A stretch of 64,000 nt of DNA from Streptomyces sp. 71268 (GCF_029392895.1 NZ_CP114200.1:3999001-4063000); one strand, 5' to 3'. Shown: positions 27,449-37,259, numbered from the stretch's first letter. Notes: a model not told the origin generated them from the letters alone. Program-made: numbers and translations.

Positions 27449-27502
27449 CACCGTGCGTAAACGCGTCGGCGACGGCATCCGGCGGCCGTTAGGATTTCGA
27501 CC

Positions 27503-29119
27503 ATGGCGGCCACTGGAACCGAGCAGCGAGGGGCGAGCACGTACTACGTCTCGACCCCCATCTACTACGTGAACGACGCTCCCCACCTGGGCCACGCCTA
27601 TACGACCGTCGCAGGCGACGTGCTCACCCGCTGGCACCGCCAGCGCGGCGAGAAGGTGTGGTACCTCACCGGCACGGACGAGCACGGTCAGAAGATCATG
27701 CGCACCGCCGAGGCGAACGGGGTGACCCCGCAGGAGTGGTGCGACAAGCTCGTGGAGGAGGCGTGGAAGCCCCTCTGGGAGCACCTGGAGATCGCGAACG
27801 ACGACTTCATCCGCACCACGCAGAAGCGGCACACCGACCGCGTCCAGGAGTTCGTCCAGGATCTCTACGACAAGGGCGAGATCTACCAGGGCGGCTACGA
27901 GGGCCCGTACTGCGTGGGCTGCGAGGAGTACAAGACGCCCGGCGAGCTGCTGGACGGCGAGGGTGAGTTCGCCGGTCAGAAGCTGTGCCCGATCCACAAG
28001 AAGCCCGTGGAGATGCTGAAGGAGGAGAACTACTTCTTCAAGCTCTCCGAGTACGGCCCGCGGCTGCTTGAGCACTACGAGAACAACCCGGACTTCATCC
28101 AGCCCGAGTCCGCCCGCAACGAGGTCGTGAACTTCGTCCGGCAGGGGCTGCAGGACCTGTCGATCTCCCGGTCCACGTTCGACTGGGGCGTGCCGGTGCC
28201 GTGGGACGACAAGCACGTCATCTACGTGTGGATCGACGCCCTGCTCAACTACGCGACGGCCGTCGGCTACGGCTCCGACCAGGCGAAGTTCGAGTCGACC
28301 TGGCCGGCGAGCGTGCACCTGGTGGGCAAGGACATCCTGCGCTTCCACGCGGTGATCTGGCCCGCGATGCTGATGGCCAACGGACTCCCGCTGCCCGGCA
28401 AGATCGCCGCCAACGGCTGGCTGATGGTCGGCGGCGAGAAGATGTCCAAGTCCAACCTGACGGGCATCAAGCCGCAGGACCTGACCTCGCACTTCGGCGT
28501 GGACGCGTACCGCTGGTACTTCCTGCGGGCCATCGCCTTCGGGCAGGACGGCTCGTTCTCCTGGGAGGACTTCAGCGCCCGCTACACCAGCGAGCTGGCC
28601 AACGACTTCGGCAACCTGGCCTCCCGCGTGGCGGCCATGGTCGGCAAGTACTTCGGCGGCACGCTGCCCGAGGCCACCGCGCACGGCGACGCCGAGCAGG
28701 CCGTGGCCGACGGGCTCGCCAAGGCGGTCGCCGAGGCCGACACCAAGATCGGCGAGGAGCTGGACTTCGCCGGCGGCATCGCGGCGGTCTTCGACTTCAT
28801 CAAGCAGGTCAACGGCTACCTCACCGAGCAGGAGCCGTGGAAGGTCGCCAAGGACACCTCGGCCGAGGGCCAGGCCCGCCTCGCGACCATCCTGTACACG
28901 GCGGCCGAGGCGCTGCGCGGCACCGCCGTGCTGCTCGCCCCGGTGATGCCCGCCACCTGCGAGAAGCTGTGGGCCTCGCTCGGCGCCGAGGCGCACCTGG
29001 GCCCGCTGGCCGACCAGCGCGTCCAGTCCGCCGGCACCTGGGGCGCGCTGCCCGTGGGCGCCACGGTCACCAAGGGCGAGATCCTCTTCCCGCGCCTGGA
29101 GGAGCCCGCGAAGGGCTGA
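27503..29119 (+). CDS. metG: Methionyl-tRNA synthetase
   Basis: The 538-aa class Ia synthetase charges tRNA-Met, including initiator tRNA. The HIGH motif is HLGH (28-31) in PIYYVNDAPHLGHAY. A CP-domain knuckle carries CVGCEEYKT and a later Cys (KLCPIH). KMSKS is exact in GGEKMSKSN (about 312). An alpha-helical anticodon domain closes the protein; the C-terminal EMAP-like extension of some relatives is absent. The start is ATG 27503, 126 bp after the VWA gene. It is an essential core gene, used here as a synteny anchor. Confidence 0.97.
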   Translation: MAATGTEQRGASTYYVSTPIYYVNDAPHLGHAYTTVAGDVLTRWHRQRGEKVWYLTGTDEHGQKIMRTAEANGVTPQEWCDKLVEEAWKPLWEHLEIANDDFIRTTQKRHTDRVQEFVQDLYDKGEIYQGGYEGPYCVGCEEYKTPGELLDGEGEFAGQKLCPIHKKPVEMLKEENYFFKLSEYGPRLLEHYENNPDFIQPESARNEVVNFVRQGLQDLSISRSTFDWGVPVPWDDKHVIYVWIDALLNYATAVGYGSDQAKFESTWPASVHLVGKDILRFHAVIWPAMLMANGLPLPGKIAANGWLMVGGEKMSKSNLTGIKPQDLTSHFGVDAYRWYFLRAIAFGQDGSFSWEDFSARYTSELANDFGNLASRVAAMVGKYFGGTLPEATAHGDAEQAVADGLAKAVAEADTKIGEELDFAGGIAAVFDFIKQVNGYLTEQEPWKVAKDTSAEGQARLATILYTAAEALRGTAVLLAPVMPATCEKLWASLGAEAHLGPLADQRVQSAGTWGALPVGATVTKGEILFPRLEEPAKG

Positions 29120-29160
29120 CCGCCACCCCGCGCCCGACACGCGCGACACGCACGCGAGAC

Positions 29161-29197
29161 CACGACGCCCGGCCGGAGCCCCCGGCCGGGCGTCGTG
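29161..29197 (+). terminator. Strong hairpin terminator of metG
   Basis: CACGACGCCCGGCCGG (29161-29176) pairs perfectly with CCGGCCGGGCGTCGTG (29182-29197). The 16-bp stem with a 5-nt loop lies 42 bp after the stop. No U run. Confidence 0.8.
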
Positions 29198-29380
29198 CGT
29201 ACGAGCGTCCACCCGGGCCGGTCCCGGGCGGACGGTCAGCCCCGGGACCAGCCCGGTCCGCCCGGTGGCGTGGCCCCGTCCGACCAGGCCGACCGGCACC
29301 GACGCCACGCGTTGACGTTTCGCCAACCGATCGTTTAGGCCACGCGCGCACCCTGTGAGAGGTAGAGACACCGGAAGTAC

Positions 29381-29872
29381 GTGAAGAACGAGGACGCAGT
29401 GGCCGATACCGATCAACGCGTGACCGTGACGGTGCACGGCACCGATCCCCTCTCCCGCGACGGGGTCCTCCGTCACCTGCGGGACCAGCCGGGGGTGGAG
29501 CTCTTCGACGGACCGCGCCCGGGCGAGCAGTCCCCGCCGGGCGGCGTGTCCGTGGCCGTGCTGCTCGCGGGCCGGTTCGACGAGCTGGCCGGGGCCGAGC
29601 TGCGCCGCCTGGTGCGCGGCGGCCAGCGGCGGGTCGTCGTCATCACCGACGAGCTGCCCGAGAACGACCTGATGGCGGTGCTCGAGTACGGCGTACGCGC
29701 GGTCCTCTGGCGCCACCAGGCGACGCGCCGACGGCTGCTGCGGGCCGTGCACCGCACGGCCCGCGAGGAGGGCGTCCTGCCGCCCGACCGGATCAGGACG
29801 CTGCTGCCGCGCGGCGAGCGCACCCGGCGCGAGTGCCCACGGCCCGACTGCGGCCGCCGCGGCGGGCCGTGA
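29381..29872 (+). CDS. LuxR-type regulator N-terminal half lacking the HTH domain
   Basis: The 163-aa protein matches the receiver-like N-terminal half of Streptomyces LuxR regulators: RVTVTVHGTDPLSRDGVLRHL, VVVITDELPENDLMAVLEYGVRAVLWRHQAT and AREEGVLPPDRI. Family members continue for about 60-80 residues with a LuxR HTH. Here the reading frame stops after a Cys/Arg-rich tail (RRECPRPDCGRRGGP), and none of the frames over the next 70 bp encodes an HTH. It may be a decayed regulator or a DNA-free partner. Starts: GTG 29381 (GGAAG) or GTG 29399 (GAGGA). Confidence 0.75.
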   Translation: MKNEDAVADTDQRVTVTVHGTDPLSRDGVLRHLRDQPGVELFDGPRPGEQSPPGGVSVAVLLAGRFDELAGAELRRLVRGGQRRVVVITDELPENDLMAVLEYGVRAVLWRHQATRRRLLRAVHRTAREEGVLPPDRIRTLLPRGERTRRECPRPDCGRRGGP

Positions 29873-29899
29873 CCCCCGCCGGGCGGCCCGCGCGGGCGC

Positions 29900-30703
29900 C
29901 TACCGGGCCAGCGACTTCGCGTCGCCCATCACGATGACCGGGTGCCGCTCCGGGTCGAGGGCGCGGACGAGGTCGCGCATGTCGCGCTCGGCGAGGCTGA
30001 CACAGCCCTGGGTCGGGCCGCCGTGGTCCACGTGGATCCAGATGCCGCCGCCACGGGAGGCGCCCATCGGCCGGGTCCAGTCCAGCGGGGACGTGCCGGG
30101 CACCCGGTTGTAGTTGATGGCCACGACGTAGTCGAAGGAGCCCGCCAGCGGCTCGCCCTCGAAGCCCCGGCCGACGGCCGTGAAGGAGTCGGAGCGCTCG
30201 TACGGGAGCCGGCTGCCCGGGTTGGCGTGCAGGCCGCCCGCGTCCGTGAGGCCGAAGACGCCGATCGGCGAGCGCAGGTCGCCCATCATGTGCTTGTCGG
30301 TCCAGCCGCGCCGCGCGTTGTGCGCGGGCCAGGACGTGCCGGCGCGCCAGGCGCCCTCCTCGGTGCGCTCGTACAGCACCGCCCTCGACCGCGAGGAGTC
30401 GCGGCCCTCGCCCGTCACGAGCAGCACCTGTCGGCTGCGCTCGGGGACCTTGGCCAGCGTCTTCGGTCCTATGCCCGGCAGTTGGCGGGGCAGCGCGGTG
30501 GGCGCGGCCCGACCGGCCCGGCCGCCGTTGGCCTCGGGGCCTGCCGCGGCGCCCGCCGGGGCTCTGGTCGCGTCGGGCTCGGGCTCGGAGGAGAGATCAC
30601 ACGCGCCGAGCGCGCCGAGCGCGCCGGCGACGAAGAGCGTGGCGGCCAGGCCGCGCGCTAAGGGACGACGGGGGGACGGCAGCGAAGGCGACTGCGGGGG
30701 CAT
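29900..30703 (-). CDS. L,D-transpeptidase (YkuD family) lipoprotein
   Basis: The 267-aa protein has a signal peptide with lipobox GALGAC (Cys35) and a Pro/Ala/Gly linker to about 70. A YkuD catalytic domain (about 85-262) has the H-x-x-x-x-x-x-x-x-GC pattern in IHVDHGGPTQGCVSL; the Arg after the Cys of many relatives is Ser. It cross-links or anchors peptidoglycan stem peptides outside the cell. GGAAGAGAG precedes ATG 30703. It is convergent with the LuxR-like gene only 27 bp away. Confidence 0.9.
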   Translation of the reverse strand: MPPQSPSLPSPRRPLARGLAATLFVAGALGALGACDLSSEPEPDATRAPAGAAAGPEANGGRAGRAAPTALPRQLPGIGPKTLAKVPERSRQVLLVTGEGRDSSRSRAVLYERTEEGAWRAGTSWPAHNARRGWTDKHMMGDLRSPIGVFGLTDAGGLHANPGSRLPYERSDSFTAVGRGFEGEPLAGSFDYVVAINYNRVPGTSPLDWTRPMGASRGGGIWIHVDHGGPTQGCVSLAERDMRDLVRALDPERHPVIVMGDAKSLAR

Positions 30704-30942
30704 GATCGCTCTCTTCCGGGCAGGGCGCGGGCGGGGGGCCGACGCCGGTCGGTGACAGACGGCACGGACGGCTCACACGGGGTCGAAAGCCGCTCAACCT
30801 CCCAACGTGCCACATGCGTCCAGTGTGCCGGCCACGGGGTGCCCGGTCTGGGCCTGTTCACGACATCCGGTTCCGGCTCGGGTTCCGTGGTGCGCGCGGT
30901 GGGTGATTCCCGTTGAGAGACCAGTGGGGCCGAAGGCGGGCC

Positions 30943-31554
30943 TCAGGCGCAGACGATGGGGCAGCCGCGTCGGATCGAGTGCTGCGCGGCGCGCAGGAAC
31001 AGTGCGACGTAGAAGGCTGTGTCCAGGTCCTTGGTCCACGGTCCTGTTCGACTGGTGGCCAGTCCCCTCGCTTCGTGTCGGAACCACGTGCTCAGGTCGA
31101 GGTTGTCGCATGTCGCCGGGGTTTCGGCTGGCAGGTCAATGGCCGCCGCCAGCTTCTCGGCGAGCGGTAGTACCTGAGGAGCGCCAGCCACCATGGACTC
31201 GTAGTCGTCGGACTCGATGGGCAACCAGATCTCCTCGTCGAGTGAGAAGGGCACGAGCACGGACCAGCCGCAGAGGGTCTCCGTTTCCTCCCGTGACAGG
31301 TGCGTCCGACACAAGGCGAGGAACCCGGTCATGTCGGGGGTCAGCTTTTCCTCGAAAGCTTGCCCCGAGCCTCGTACGAAGTCCGTCTCCGCGGGGACGT
31401 CCTCGTAGGGCGGCAGGCCTCGCCGCCTGAGTTCAGCATCGAGTGCCGAAGCAACCCGGCCCCATCCGTCTTCCTCGTCACCGAACCATTCCTCCGCGCC
31501 GACGCTCGTCAGGTAAACACCCATGTGGGGGAAGCTATCGCGCGCTTCTGACAT
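30943..31554 (-). CDS. Hypothetical protein of relaxed codon use
   Basis: The 203-aa frame is MSEARDSFPHMGVYLTSVGAEEWF... ending RRGCPIVCA. It is rich in acidic and aromatic residues (EEWFGDEEDGWGRV, FSLDEEIWLPIESDDYESM) and has no TM or signal. Third codon positions contain clearly more A/T than the genes on either side, suggesting acquisition. The start is uncertain: ATG 31554, or the inner ATG at MGVYLTSVG; neither has a good ribosome site. I do not recognise the family; it looks like a soluble cytoplasmic protein. Confidence 0.65.
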   Translation of the reverse strand: MSEARDSFPHMGVYLTSVGAEEWFGDEEDGWGRVASALDAELRRRGLPPYEDVPAETDFVRGSGQAFEEKLTPDMTGFLALCRTHLSREETETLCGWSVLVPFSLDEEIWLPIESDDYESMVAGAPQVLPLAEKLAAAIDLPAETPATCDNLDLSTWFRHEARGLATSRTGPWTKDLDTAFYVALFLRAAQHSIRRGCPIVCA

Positions 31555-31625
31555 CGCCGGGTCGATGTTCCGGAGAAACGGCTGAAGCTGACTCGGCGTC
31601 AGCGGTCTCGGTGGCGTACGCGGCT

Positions 31626-31955
31626 TCAGCGGGCGAAGACCGTGCTGGCGAGGAGGACGTGGGTGGCGGTGCCGCCGAGGATGCTCAGCAGCGCGGTGCG
31701 GCGCCACAGGTGGAGGCCGACGGTGACGGCCAGGGCCGCGAGCGGGGCGGTGGCGCGGGCCTCGGCCACCGGCAGGTCGTGCAGGCAGTAGACGACCAGG
31801 ATCACCATGACGCCGACGGGCATGTGGACGCTGAGGTAGCGGGCGGTGCCGCTCTCGCGCAGCGGGGTGAGCGCGGCGAAGGGCAGGGCTCGCAGGGCCC
31901 AGGTGACGGCGGCGGAGACGAGGACGGCGGCGACGGCGTAACTGGTGTCAGGCAT
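31626..31955 (-). CDS. azlD: AzlD-type branched-chain amino acid export subunit
   Basis: The 109-aa membrane protein has four TM segments and the AzlD pattern (AVTWALRALPFAALTPL, LHDLPVAE, LHLWRRTALLSILGG). AzlC and AzlD together export branched-chain amino acids and analogues. Its start overlaps the end of azlC by 8 bp (31948-31955), so they are coupled. The divergent Lrp-family gene at 32866 is the likely regulator. Confidence 0.92.
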   Translation of the reverse strand: MPDTSYAVAAVLVSAAVTWALRALPFAALTPLRESGTARYLSVHMPVGVMVILVVYCLHDLPVAEARATAPLAALAVTVGLHLWRRTALLSILGGTATHVLLASTVFAR

Positions 31956-32802
31956 GGCGCGTGGCCCGGGACGTGGCGAGGCGGCGGCCCAGCAGGGCGG
32001 CGGTGAACAGGGCGAAGGCGGCCGGGAGCATCTGGCCGGGGAAGAGGAGGCGGGCCAAGAGGGCGCTGAGCACGGCCAGGGCGGGGGTGGCGAGTTGGCC
32101 CCGCAGGTCGCGGACCGCGTCGAGGGCGAGGACGGTGAACAGGGCGGTCAGGGCGAAGTCCAGACCGGTGACGCGGTCGGGGATGAAGGAGCCGAGCAGC
32201 GCTCCGACGGTCGAGCTGGCGGCCCAGTACAGGTGCAGGGAGAACTGCAGCCACAGGATGCGACGGCTGGACCAGCCGCGCGCCTGCTCACCGGTGGTCA
32301 GCGCGTACGCCTCGTCGCACAGCGCGTAGGTGCTGTACGTCTTGCCGAGCCGGCCGCCCACGCGGTGCAGCGGGAAGGACAGCGTGTAGAAGACGTGCCG
32401 GACGTTCACCAGGAGCGCCGAGACCGCTATCGACGCGAGCGGGGCGGCGGCGGCGACCATGCCGACGAGCAGGAACTCGAACGATCCGCCGAAGACGAGC
32501 GCCGCCGACAGCCCCGCCCACCACCACTCAAGACCCGACTGCGTCACCAGCGCCCCGTAGGCCAGCCCGAGCGGCAGGAACGCCAGGCCCACACCGGCGG
32601 AGTCCCGCAGCGCCGCGCGCGCCTCGGACCGGGCCGAAGGCACCTCGGCCCGCTCCGCGAGCGCGCCGGGCCGGGTCGCGCCGGCCTCGGGCCGGGTCGC
32701 GATCGTCCCGGGCCGAGTAACGGGGGCCTCGGGCCGGGGCGCGGGCGGCGGGGTGGGCGTGCACCGAGGGCGGTCCTCGGTGGCGACGGCGCTGGTCTCC
32801 AT
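31948..32802 (-). CDS. azlC: AzlC-family amino acid exporter
   Basis: The 284-aa protein has a 60-residue Pro/Arg/Thr-rich N-terminus, then six to seven TM helices of the AzlC family (AGVGLAFLPLGLAYGALVTQS, FGGSFEFLLVGMV, ALLVNVRHVFYTLSFP, STYALCDEAYALT). It pairs with AzlD to export branched-chain amino acids. The first ATG (32802) is kept, although the low-complexity leader leaves room for a later start. It is divergent from the Lrp regulator with 63 bp between starts. Confidence 0.92.
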   Translation of the reverse strand: METSAVATEDRPRCTPTPPPAPRPEAPVTRPGTIATRPEAGATRPGALAERAEVPSARSEARAALRDSAGVGLAFLPLGLAYGALVTQSGLEWWWAGLSAALVFGGSFEFLLVGMVAAAAPLASIAVSALLVNVRHVFYTLSFPLHRVGGRLGKTYSTYALCDEAYALTTGEQARGWSSRRILWLQFSLHLYWAASSTVGALLGSFIPDRVTGLDFALTALFTVLALDAVRDLRGQLATPALAVLSALLARLLFPGQMLPAAFALFTAALLGRRLATSRATRHA

Positions 32803-32865
32803 GCGCGGAATCTTAGGACGGATCGCGCCTCATATGGTTGCCACCTCTGACCCTAGAATCGGGGA

Positions 32866-33324
32866 ATGAGCAACAAAGTGACACTTGATGCCGTTGATCG
32901 CGACATTCTGTTTCACCTGAGCCAGGACGGGCGACTGACCAACGTCGAGCTGGCCAAGCGGGTCGGCCTGACCCCGCCGCCCTGCCTGCGCCGGGTCAAG
33001 CGGCTGGAGGAGGCCGGCGTCATCACCGGATATCGGGCCGTCATCAACCCGCGGGCCATCGGCCGTGGCCTGGAGGTCCTGGTCAACGTCGAGATCTACG
33101 CCCAGGACCGCAAGAGCTTCCAGGAGTTCGAGGACACCGTGTCCGCCTTCGAGGAGGTCACCGAGTTCCGCCGCATGTACGGGCGCCCGGACTACTTCAT
33201 CCGCGTCGCCGTCGCCGACCACGCCGCCTACGAGACCTTCATCACCGAAAAGCTCAGCAGCCTGCCCGCCGTACTCCGCCTTGAGTCCCACCTGACCATG
33301 AAGGAGATCAAGACCATCCCGTAG
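32866..33324 (+). CDS. Lrp/AsnC-family transcriptional regulator
   Basis: The 152-aa protein has a winged HTH (LDAVDRDILFHLSQDGRLTN, then ELAKRVGLTPPPCLRRVKRL, about 7-57). An RAM/AsnC effector domain (about 70-145) has FRRMYGRPDYFIRVAVAD. Lrp proteins bind amino acids; the divergent azlCD exporter makes a branched-chain amino acid response likely. GGGGA precedes ATG 32866. The 63-bp shared gap contains the AT-rich ATATGGTTGCC stretch. Confidence 0.94.
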   Translation: MSNKVTLDAVDRDILFHLSQDGRLTNVELAKRVGLTPPPCLRRVKRLEEAGVITGYRAVINPRAIGRGLEVLVNVEIYAQDRKSFQEFEDTVSAFEEVTEFRRMYGRPDYFIRVAVADHAAYETFITEKLSSLPAVLRLESHLTMKEIKTIP

Positions 33325-33518
33325 GACGGACGCACGCGGAACCCGCGCCCCGTCACGCAGCGCCCCCGTCACGCCAGCGCCGCCCCCGCCCACGCCCCGG
33401 CACGCCCGGGCAGCGGCCGGCCCGGCCGGCCCCCCCGCCGACCCCGGGACCCCTCCCGGGGCGGCTGCCAACAATGGGGTACGGCCACGCACGCTCCGTG
33501 AACCGGGAAGAGACCGCG

Positions 33519-35063
33519 ATGGACGACACGCCGCACGCCACGCCGGAACCAGGCTCGCGACCCGTTCCCCCGGACGTCGACGAGCACGACGCGTCGTCCG
33601 ACGACGCGGTGCCGTACGACGCGACGTCGGAGTGGGGGACGCCCTGGCCGCCGCCGAGGCCGCCGCGCAAGCGCGTGTACGACCCGCTGGCGGTCGCGCT
33701 CGGCAACGCCTCGCTGCTCGGCGTCGGCTACCTCCTCCTCGGCCGCCGGCTGCTGGCCCTGGTCCAGGTCGCGGGCGCGGTCGCGCTGGTCGCGGTGTTG
33801 CTGGACCGGGCCGAGCCGTGGTGCGAGTTCGCCGTGCTCGGCTGGTGGCTGCTGACGACCGCGCACGGCTGGTACCTGGCCCGCCGCGGCGACCCGCGCA
33901 CCACCGCGCGCGGGTACCGTCTGGTCGCCGCCGGCCTGACGCTGGCGGTGCTGCTGACCGTGGGGCTGCTGCGGCTGGACGCGGCGGGCATCGAGGACGA
34001 CGTGACCCGGGCCCGCGCACGGGGCGACTGCGCGGCGGTGTTGGCGGCGCATGACCAGGTGGGGTTCGGTCAGCGCCTCGCGGACGCGCCCGCCGCCGAG
34101 CGGGGGGATGCCGTGGTGGAGGTGTGCCGCCGGTTGCTCAGCTCGGGCGACGAACTGAACTACGGTCTCCACGGAGATGTCGACACCCGCAAGCTGGCCA
34201 GCGGCTTCAACACCCTGTCCGACGTGCTCAAGCAGCCGGAATACACCGAGGCGGTGGCCCGCACGCTCGATGGGTTCCTGCGCTCGCTGCCACTCAGCAG
34301 CGCCTGCGACACCGTACGCGTCACCGACTGGCTGCGGGCCAGGAAGACGCGTCACGACGTGCTGGACCGGGTCTCCACCACCGTGCGCCGCACCGCTCCC
34401 GAGGCGTTGGTGGACTGCGCCGAGGCGCTGCACGGGCGCGAGGAGTGGGGACAGGCCCTCGATCTCTATCAGCAGTTGCTGGACCAGTATCCGGAGAGCA
34501 GCCTCTCCGACCAGGCCCGTAAAGGCGCCCACCGGGCCACGCTGGCCATCGAGCTGGCGACCGTACGCGAGCGGCTCGGCGACGCGTACGGCGGCCAGCC
34601 CTCGTACTGCTCGAAGCCGGCGAAGTACAGCGCCGCGCCCAAGGCCCGCGAGGGCGCCACCAACCGCGCGCTGATCTACGGAAACGACGAGTACACCGAC
34701 CGGCTCCCGAAGAGTTGGCGGGCCGACGACGCCACCAGGGCCGCGCTGGTGGTCTGCGTGGGCGAGACGGAGGCCGACGACAGGGGCAGCGCCGTCCGGA
34801 CGTGCCCGTACCAGGCCAAGAACGCCGTCGGCGGCGTCAAGCAGGTGACGTTCCACAAGATCGCGATCCCGGTGAAGGTCTACGCGCTGCGCACCGGCCA
34901 GCTCGTGGCCGACCGCACGGTGGAGATCGGCGGCACGAGCTGCCCGCGATGGCTCAGGTACGAGTACTACCTCACGGACTTCGGCCCGCCGTCCGACATG
35001 CCCGTCAAGGAGACCACGGCCGACGTCCGCGCCGCCTTCGAGCCGCTGGTCCGCCGCGGGTGA
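33519..35063 (+). CDS. Membrane protein with C-terminal helical-repeat-like region, function unknown
   Basis: The 514-aa protein has an acidic N-terminus and four TM helices at about 45-145 (NASLLGVGYLLLGRRLLALV, WWLLTTAHGWYLARRG, TLAVLLTVGLLRL). A large extracytoplasmic part follows, with TPR-like ALHGREEWGQALDLYQQLLDQYPESSLSDQA. The C-terminus is Cys-containing and beta-like (CVGETEADDRGSAVRTC, IGGTSCPRWLRYEYY). ATG 33519 has GGAAGAG upstream; ATG 33474 is less likely. Conserved in Streptomyces near aspS as far as I recall, with no assigned function. Confidence 0.82.
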   Translation: MDDTPHATPEPGSRPVPPDVDEHDASSDDAVPYDATSEWGTPWPPPRPPRKRVYDPLAVALGNASLLGVGYLLLGRRLLALVQVAGAVALVAVLLDRAEPWCEFAVLGWWLLTTAHGWYLARRGDPRTTARGYRLVAAGLTLAVLLTVGLLRLDAAGIEDDVTRARARGDCAAVLAAHDQVGFGQRLADAPAAERGDAVVEVCRRLLSSGDELNYGLHGDVDTRKLASGFNTLSDVLKQPEYTEAVARTLDGFLRSLPLSSACDTVRVTDWLRARKTRHDVLDRVSTTVRRTAPEALVDCAEALHGREEWGQALDLYQQLLDQYPESSLSDQARKGAHRATLAIELATVRERLGDAYGGQPSYCSKPAKYSAAPKAREGATNRALIYGNDEYTDRLPKSWRADDATRAALVVCVGETEADDRGSAVRTCPYQAKNAVGGVKQVTFHKIAIPVKVYALRTGQLVADRTVEIGGTSCPRWLRYEYYLTDFGPPSDMPVKETTADVRAAFEPLVRRG

Positions 35064-35120
35064 GCCGCGGCCCGTGCCGGCGGCGCCGGCCGCCGCCACG
35101 GTCGGCGCCGCCACACGCCG

Positions 35121-35153
35121 CGGCGCCCCGGACCGCGCGGGTCCGGGGCGCCG
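35121..35153. terminator. Bidirectional hairpin between convergent genes
   Basis: CGGCGCCCCGGACC (35121-35134) pairs with GGTCCGGGGCGCCG (35140-35153), a 14-bp stem with loop GCGCG. It lies between the membrane protein stop and the aspS stop and can serve both. Confidence 0.75.
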
Positions 35154-35185
35154 TGGCGACGTCGTACGGGCGAGCCCGCGCGGGG

Positions 35186-37018
35186 CTACTTGACCGGCTT
35201 GGCCGGCTGGGCCTGCGGCTCCGCGCCCTTGGGGTCCTTGGCCGCGGCCTGCTTGGCCGGCGCCGGCTTGCGCAGCGACAGGTGCAGCTCGCGCAGCCGC
35301 GCCTCGTCCACCTCGCTGGGCGCGCCCATGAGCAGGTCCTGGGCGTTGCCGTTGAGCGGGAAGGCGATCGTCTCGCGGATGTTGGGCTCGTCCGCGAGCA
35401 GCATCACGATGCGGTCCACGCCCGGCGCGATGCCGCCGTGCGGCGGGGCGCCGAACTTGAAGGCGCGGAGCATGCCGCCGAACTCGCGCTCCACCTCCTC
35501 CTGGGAGTAGCCCGCGATGCCGAACGCCTCGTACATGACCTCGGGCTCGTGGTTGCGGATCGCGCCGGAGGACAGCTCGGTGCCGTTGCAGACGATGTCG
35601 TACTGCCAGGCGAGGATGTCCAGCGGGTCCTTGGTGCGCAGCGCCTCCAGGCCGCCCTGCGGCATGGAGAACGGGTTGTGCGAGAACTCGATCGCGCCGG
35701 TGTCCTCGTTCTTCTCGAACATCGGGAAGTCCACGACCCAGCAGAAGCGGTAGACGTTCTCCTCGAAGTGCCCGGCGCGCTTGGCGGCCTCGACCCGCAC
35801 CGCGCCCATGATCTTGGAGACCTCGTCGAAGTCGCCGGCGCCGAAGAAGATCGACGTGCCGGCCTTGCCGCCGACCTCGGCGACCAGCTTGGCCACGTCG
35901 TCCTCGGTGAGGAACTTCGCGATCGGACCGGTCAGCTTGCCGTCCTCGCCGACGCGCACCCAGGCCAGGCCCTTGGCGCCCTGTTCGACGGCGTACTCGC
36001 CGAGCTGGTCGAAGAACTTGCGCGGCTGCTCGCCGGTGTCGGGCACGGCCAGGGCGCGCACGTGCTTGTCGGCGAACGCCTTGAAGCCGGAGCCCGCGAA
36101 CACGTGCGAGACGTCCACCAGCTCCAGCTGGGCCCGCAGGTCGGGCTTGTCCGAGCCGTACTTGAGCATCGCCTCACGGAAGGGGATGCGCGGGAACGGC
36201 GAGGTGACCTCGCGGCCGTCGCCCAGCTCGTTGAACAGGTCGGTCATCACCTTCTCGATGACCTGGAACACGTCCTCCTGCTCGACGAAGCTCATCTCGA
36301 CGTCGAGCTGGTAGAACTCGCCGGGCGAGCGGTCGGCGCGGGCGTCCTCGTCGCGGAAGCAGGGCGCGATCTGGAAGTAGCGGTCGAAGCCCGCGATCAT
36401 CAGCAACTGCTTGAACTGCTGCGGGGCCTGCGGCAGCGCGTAGAACTTGCCGGCGTGCAGCCGCGAGGGCACCAGGAAGTCGCGGGCGCCCTCGGGCGAG
36501 GTGGCCGACAGGATCGGGGTGGCCAGCTCGTTGAAGCCGAGCGCGGTCATCTTGGCGCGCAGCGCGGCGATGACCTTCGAGCGCAGGATGATGTTGCGGT
36601 GCATGCGCTCGCGGCGCAGGTCGAGGAAGCGGTACTCCAGGCGGCGCTCCTCGTTCACGTTGTCCTCGGGGAAGACGGTGAACGGCAGCGGGTCGGCGGC
36701 GCCCAGCACCTCGACGGCGCTGACCTCGACCTCGATGTCGCCGGTGGGCAGGTCCGGGTTGACGTTGTCCGCGCCGCGCGCGATGACCCGGCCGTCCACC
36801 CGGACGACGGTCTCCTTGGTGAGCGAGCTGAGTGCCTCGTTGGCGGCCGTGTCGGGCCGTACGACGAGCTGCACCACGCCGTAGTGGTCGCGCAGGTCGA
36901 TGAAGAGGATGCCGCCCAGGTTCCGTCGGTTGTGCAGCCAGCCGCTCAACCGCACCTCAGTGTCGACGTCAGCGGCACGGAGCTCGCCGCAGGTGTGGGA
37001 CCGGTACCGATGCATCAT
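35186..37018 (-). CDS. aspS: Aspartyl-tRNA synthetase
   Basis: The 610-aa class II synthetase has an N-terminal OB fold (about 15-105) with [20 protein letters not shown]. Motif 2 [19 protein letters not shown] lies near 225. The bacterial GAD insert (about 290-420) is present, as is motif 3 [22 protein letters not shown] near 530. A Lys/Ala/Pro C-terminal tail of about 30 residues is extra. It charges tRNA-Asp; some actinobacterial forms also charge tRNA-Asn for amidation, not decidable here. ATG 37018 is followed directly by a second ATG. Confidence 0.97.
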   Translation of the reverse strand: MMHRYRSHTCGELRAADVDTEVRLSGWLHNRRNLGGILFIDLRDHYGVVQLVVRPDTAANEALSSLTKETVVRVDGRVIARGADNVNPDLPTGDIEVEVSAVEVLGAADPLPFTVFPEDNVNEERRLEYRFLDLRRERMHRNIILRSKVIAALRAKMTALGFNELATPILSATSPEGARDFLVPSRLHAGKFYALPQAPQQFKQLLMIAGFDRYFQIAPCFRDEDARADRSPGEFYQLDVEMSFVEQEDVFQVIEKVMTDLFNELGDGREVTSPFPRIPFREAMLKYGSDKPDLRAQLELVDVSHVFAGSGFKAFADKHVRALAVPDTGEQPRKFFDQLGEYAVEQGAKGLAWVRVGEDGKLTGPIAKFLTEDDVAKLVAEVGGKAGTSIFFGAGDFDEVSKIMGAVRVEAAKRAGHFEENVYRFCWVVDFPMFEKNEDTGAIEFSHNPFSMPQGGLEALRTKDPLDILAWQYDIVCNGTELSSGAIRNHEPEVMYEAFGIAGYSQEEVEREFGGMLRAFKFGAPPHGGIAPGVDRIVMLLADEPNIRETIAFPLNGNAQDLLMGAPSEVDEARLRELHLSLRKPAPAKQAAAKDPKGAEPQAQPAKPVK

Positions 37019-37259
37019 TCATCCAAGTCGTCTGAGCGGGGCGTGGACGGCGCGGGCGAGGCTTGGCTGAGCCGGGGCCCGGGCGCGAGTGCCACTGCGG
37101 GCAAGGTGCCAGCCTACCGCCCTGTTCGCCGTGGCATCGCGGGCAAGGTACCCGGTCGGCCGCCGTAAACGTGGCGTCCGTCGGCCCGGCCCGCCGGTCG
37201 GACCGACGACCAGCCATCCTCACTGGTAACAAATCCACAAATGAACATAAAGTAGGGCA

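Noticed and set aside
25613..29752. A minus-strand open frame of nearly 1,400 codons across the VWA and metG genes
   Set aside because: It is antisense to two clear genes, has low-complexity Gly/Leu/Arg composition and no domain. Long antisense frames are expected at this GC content.
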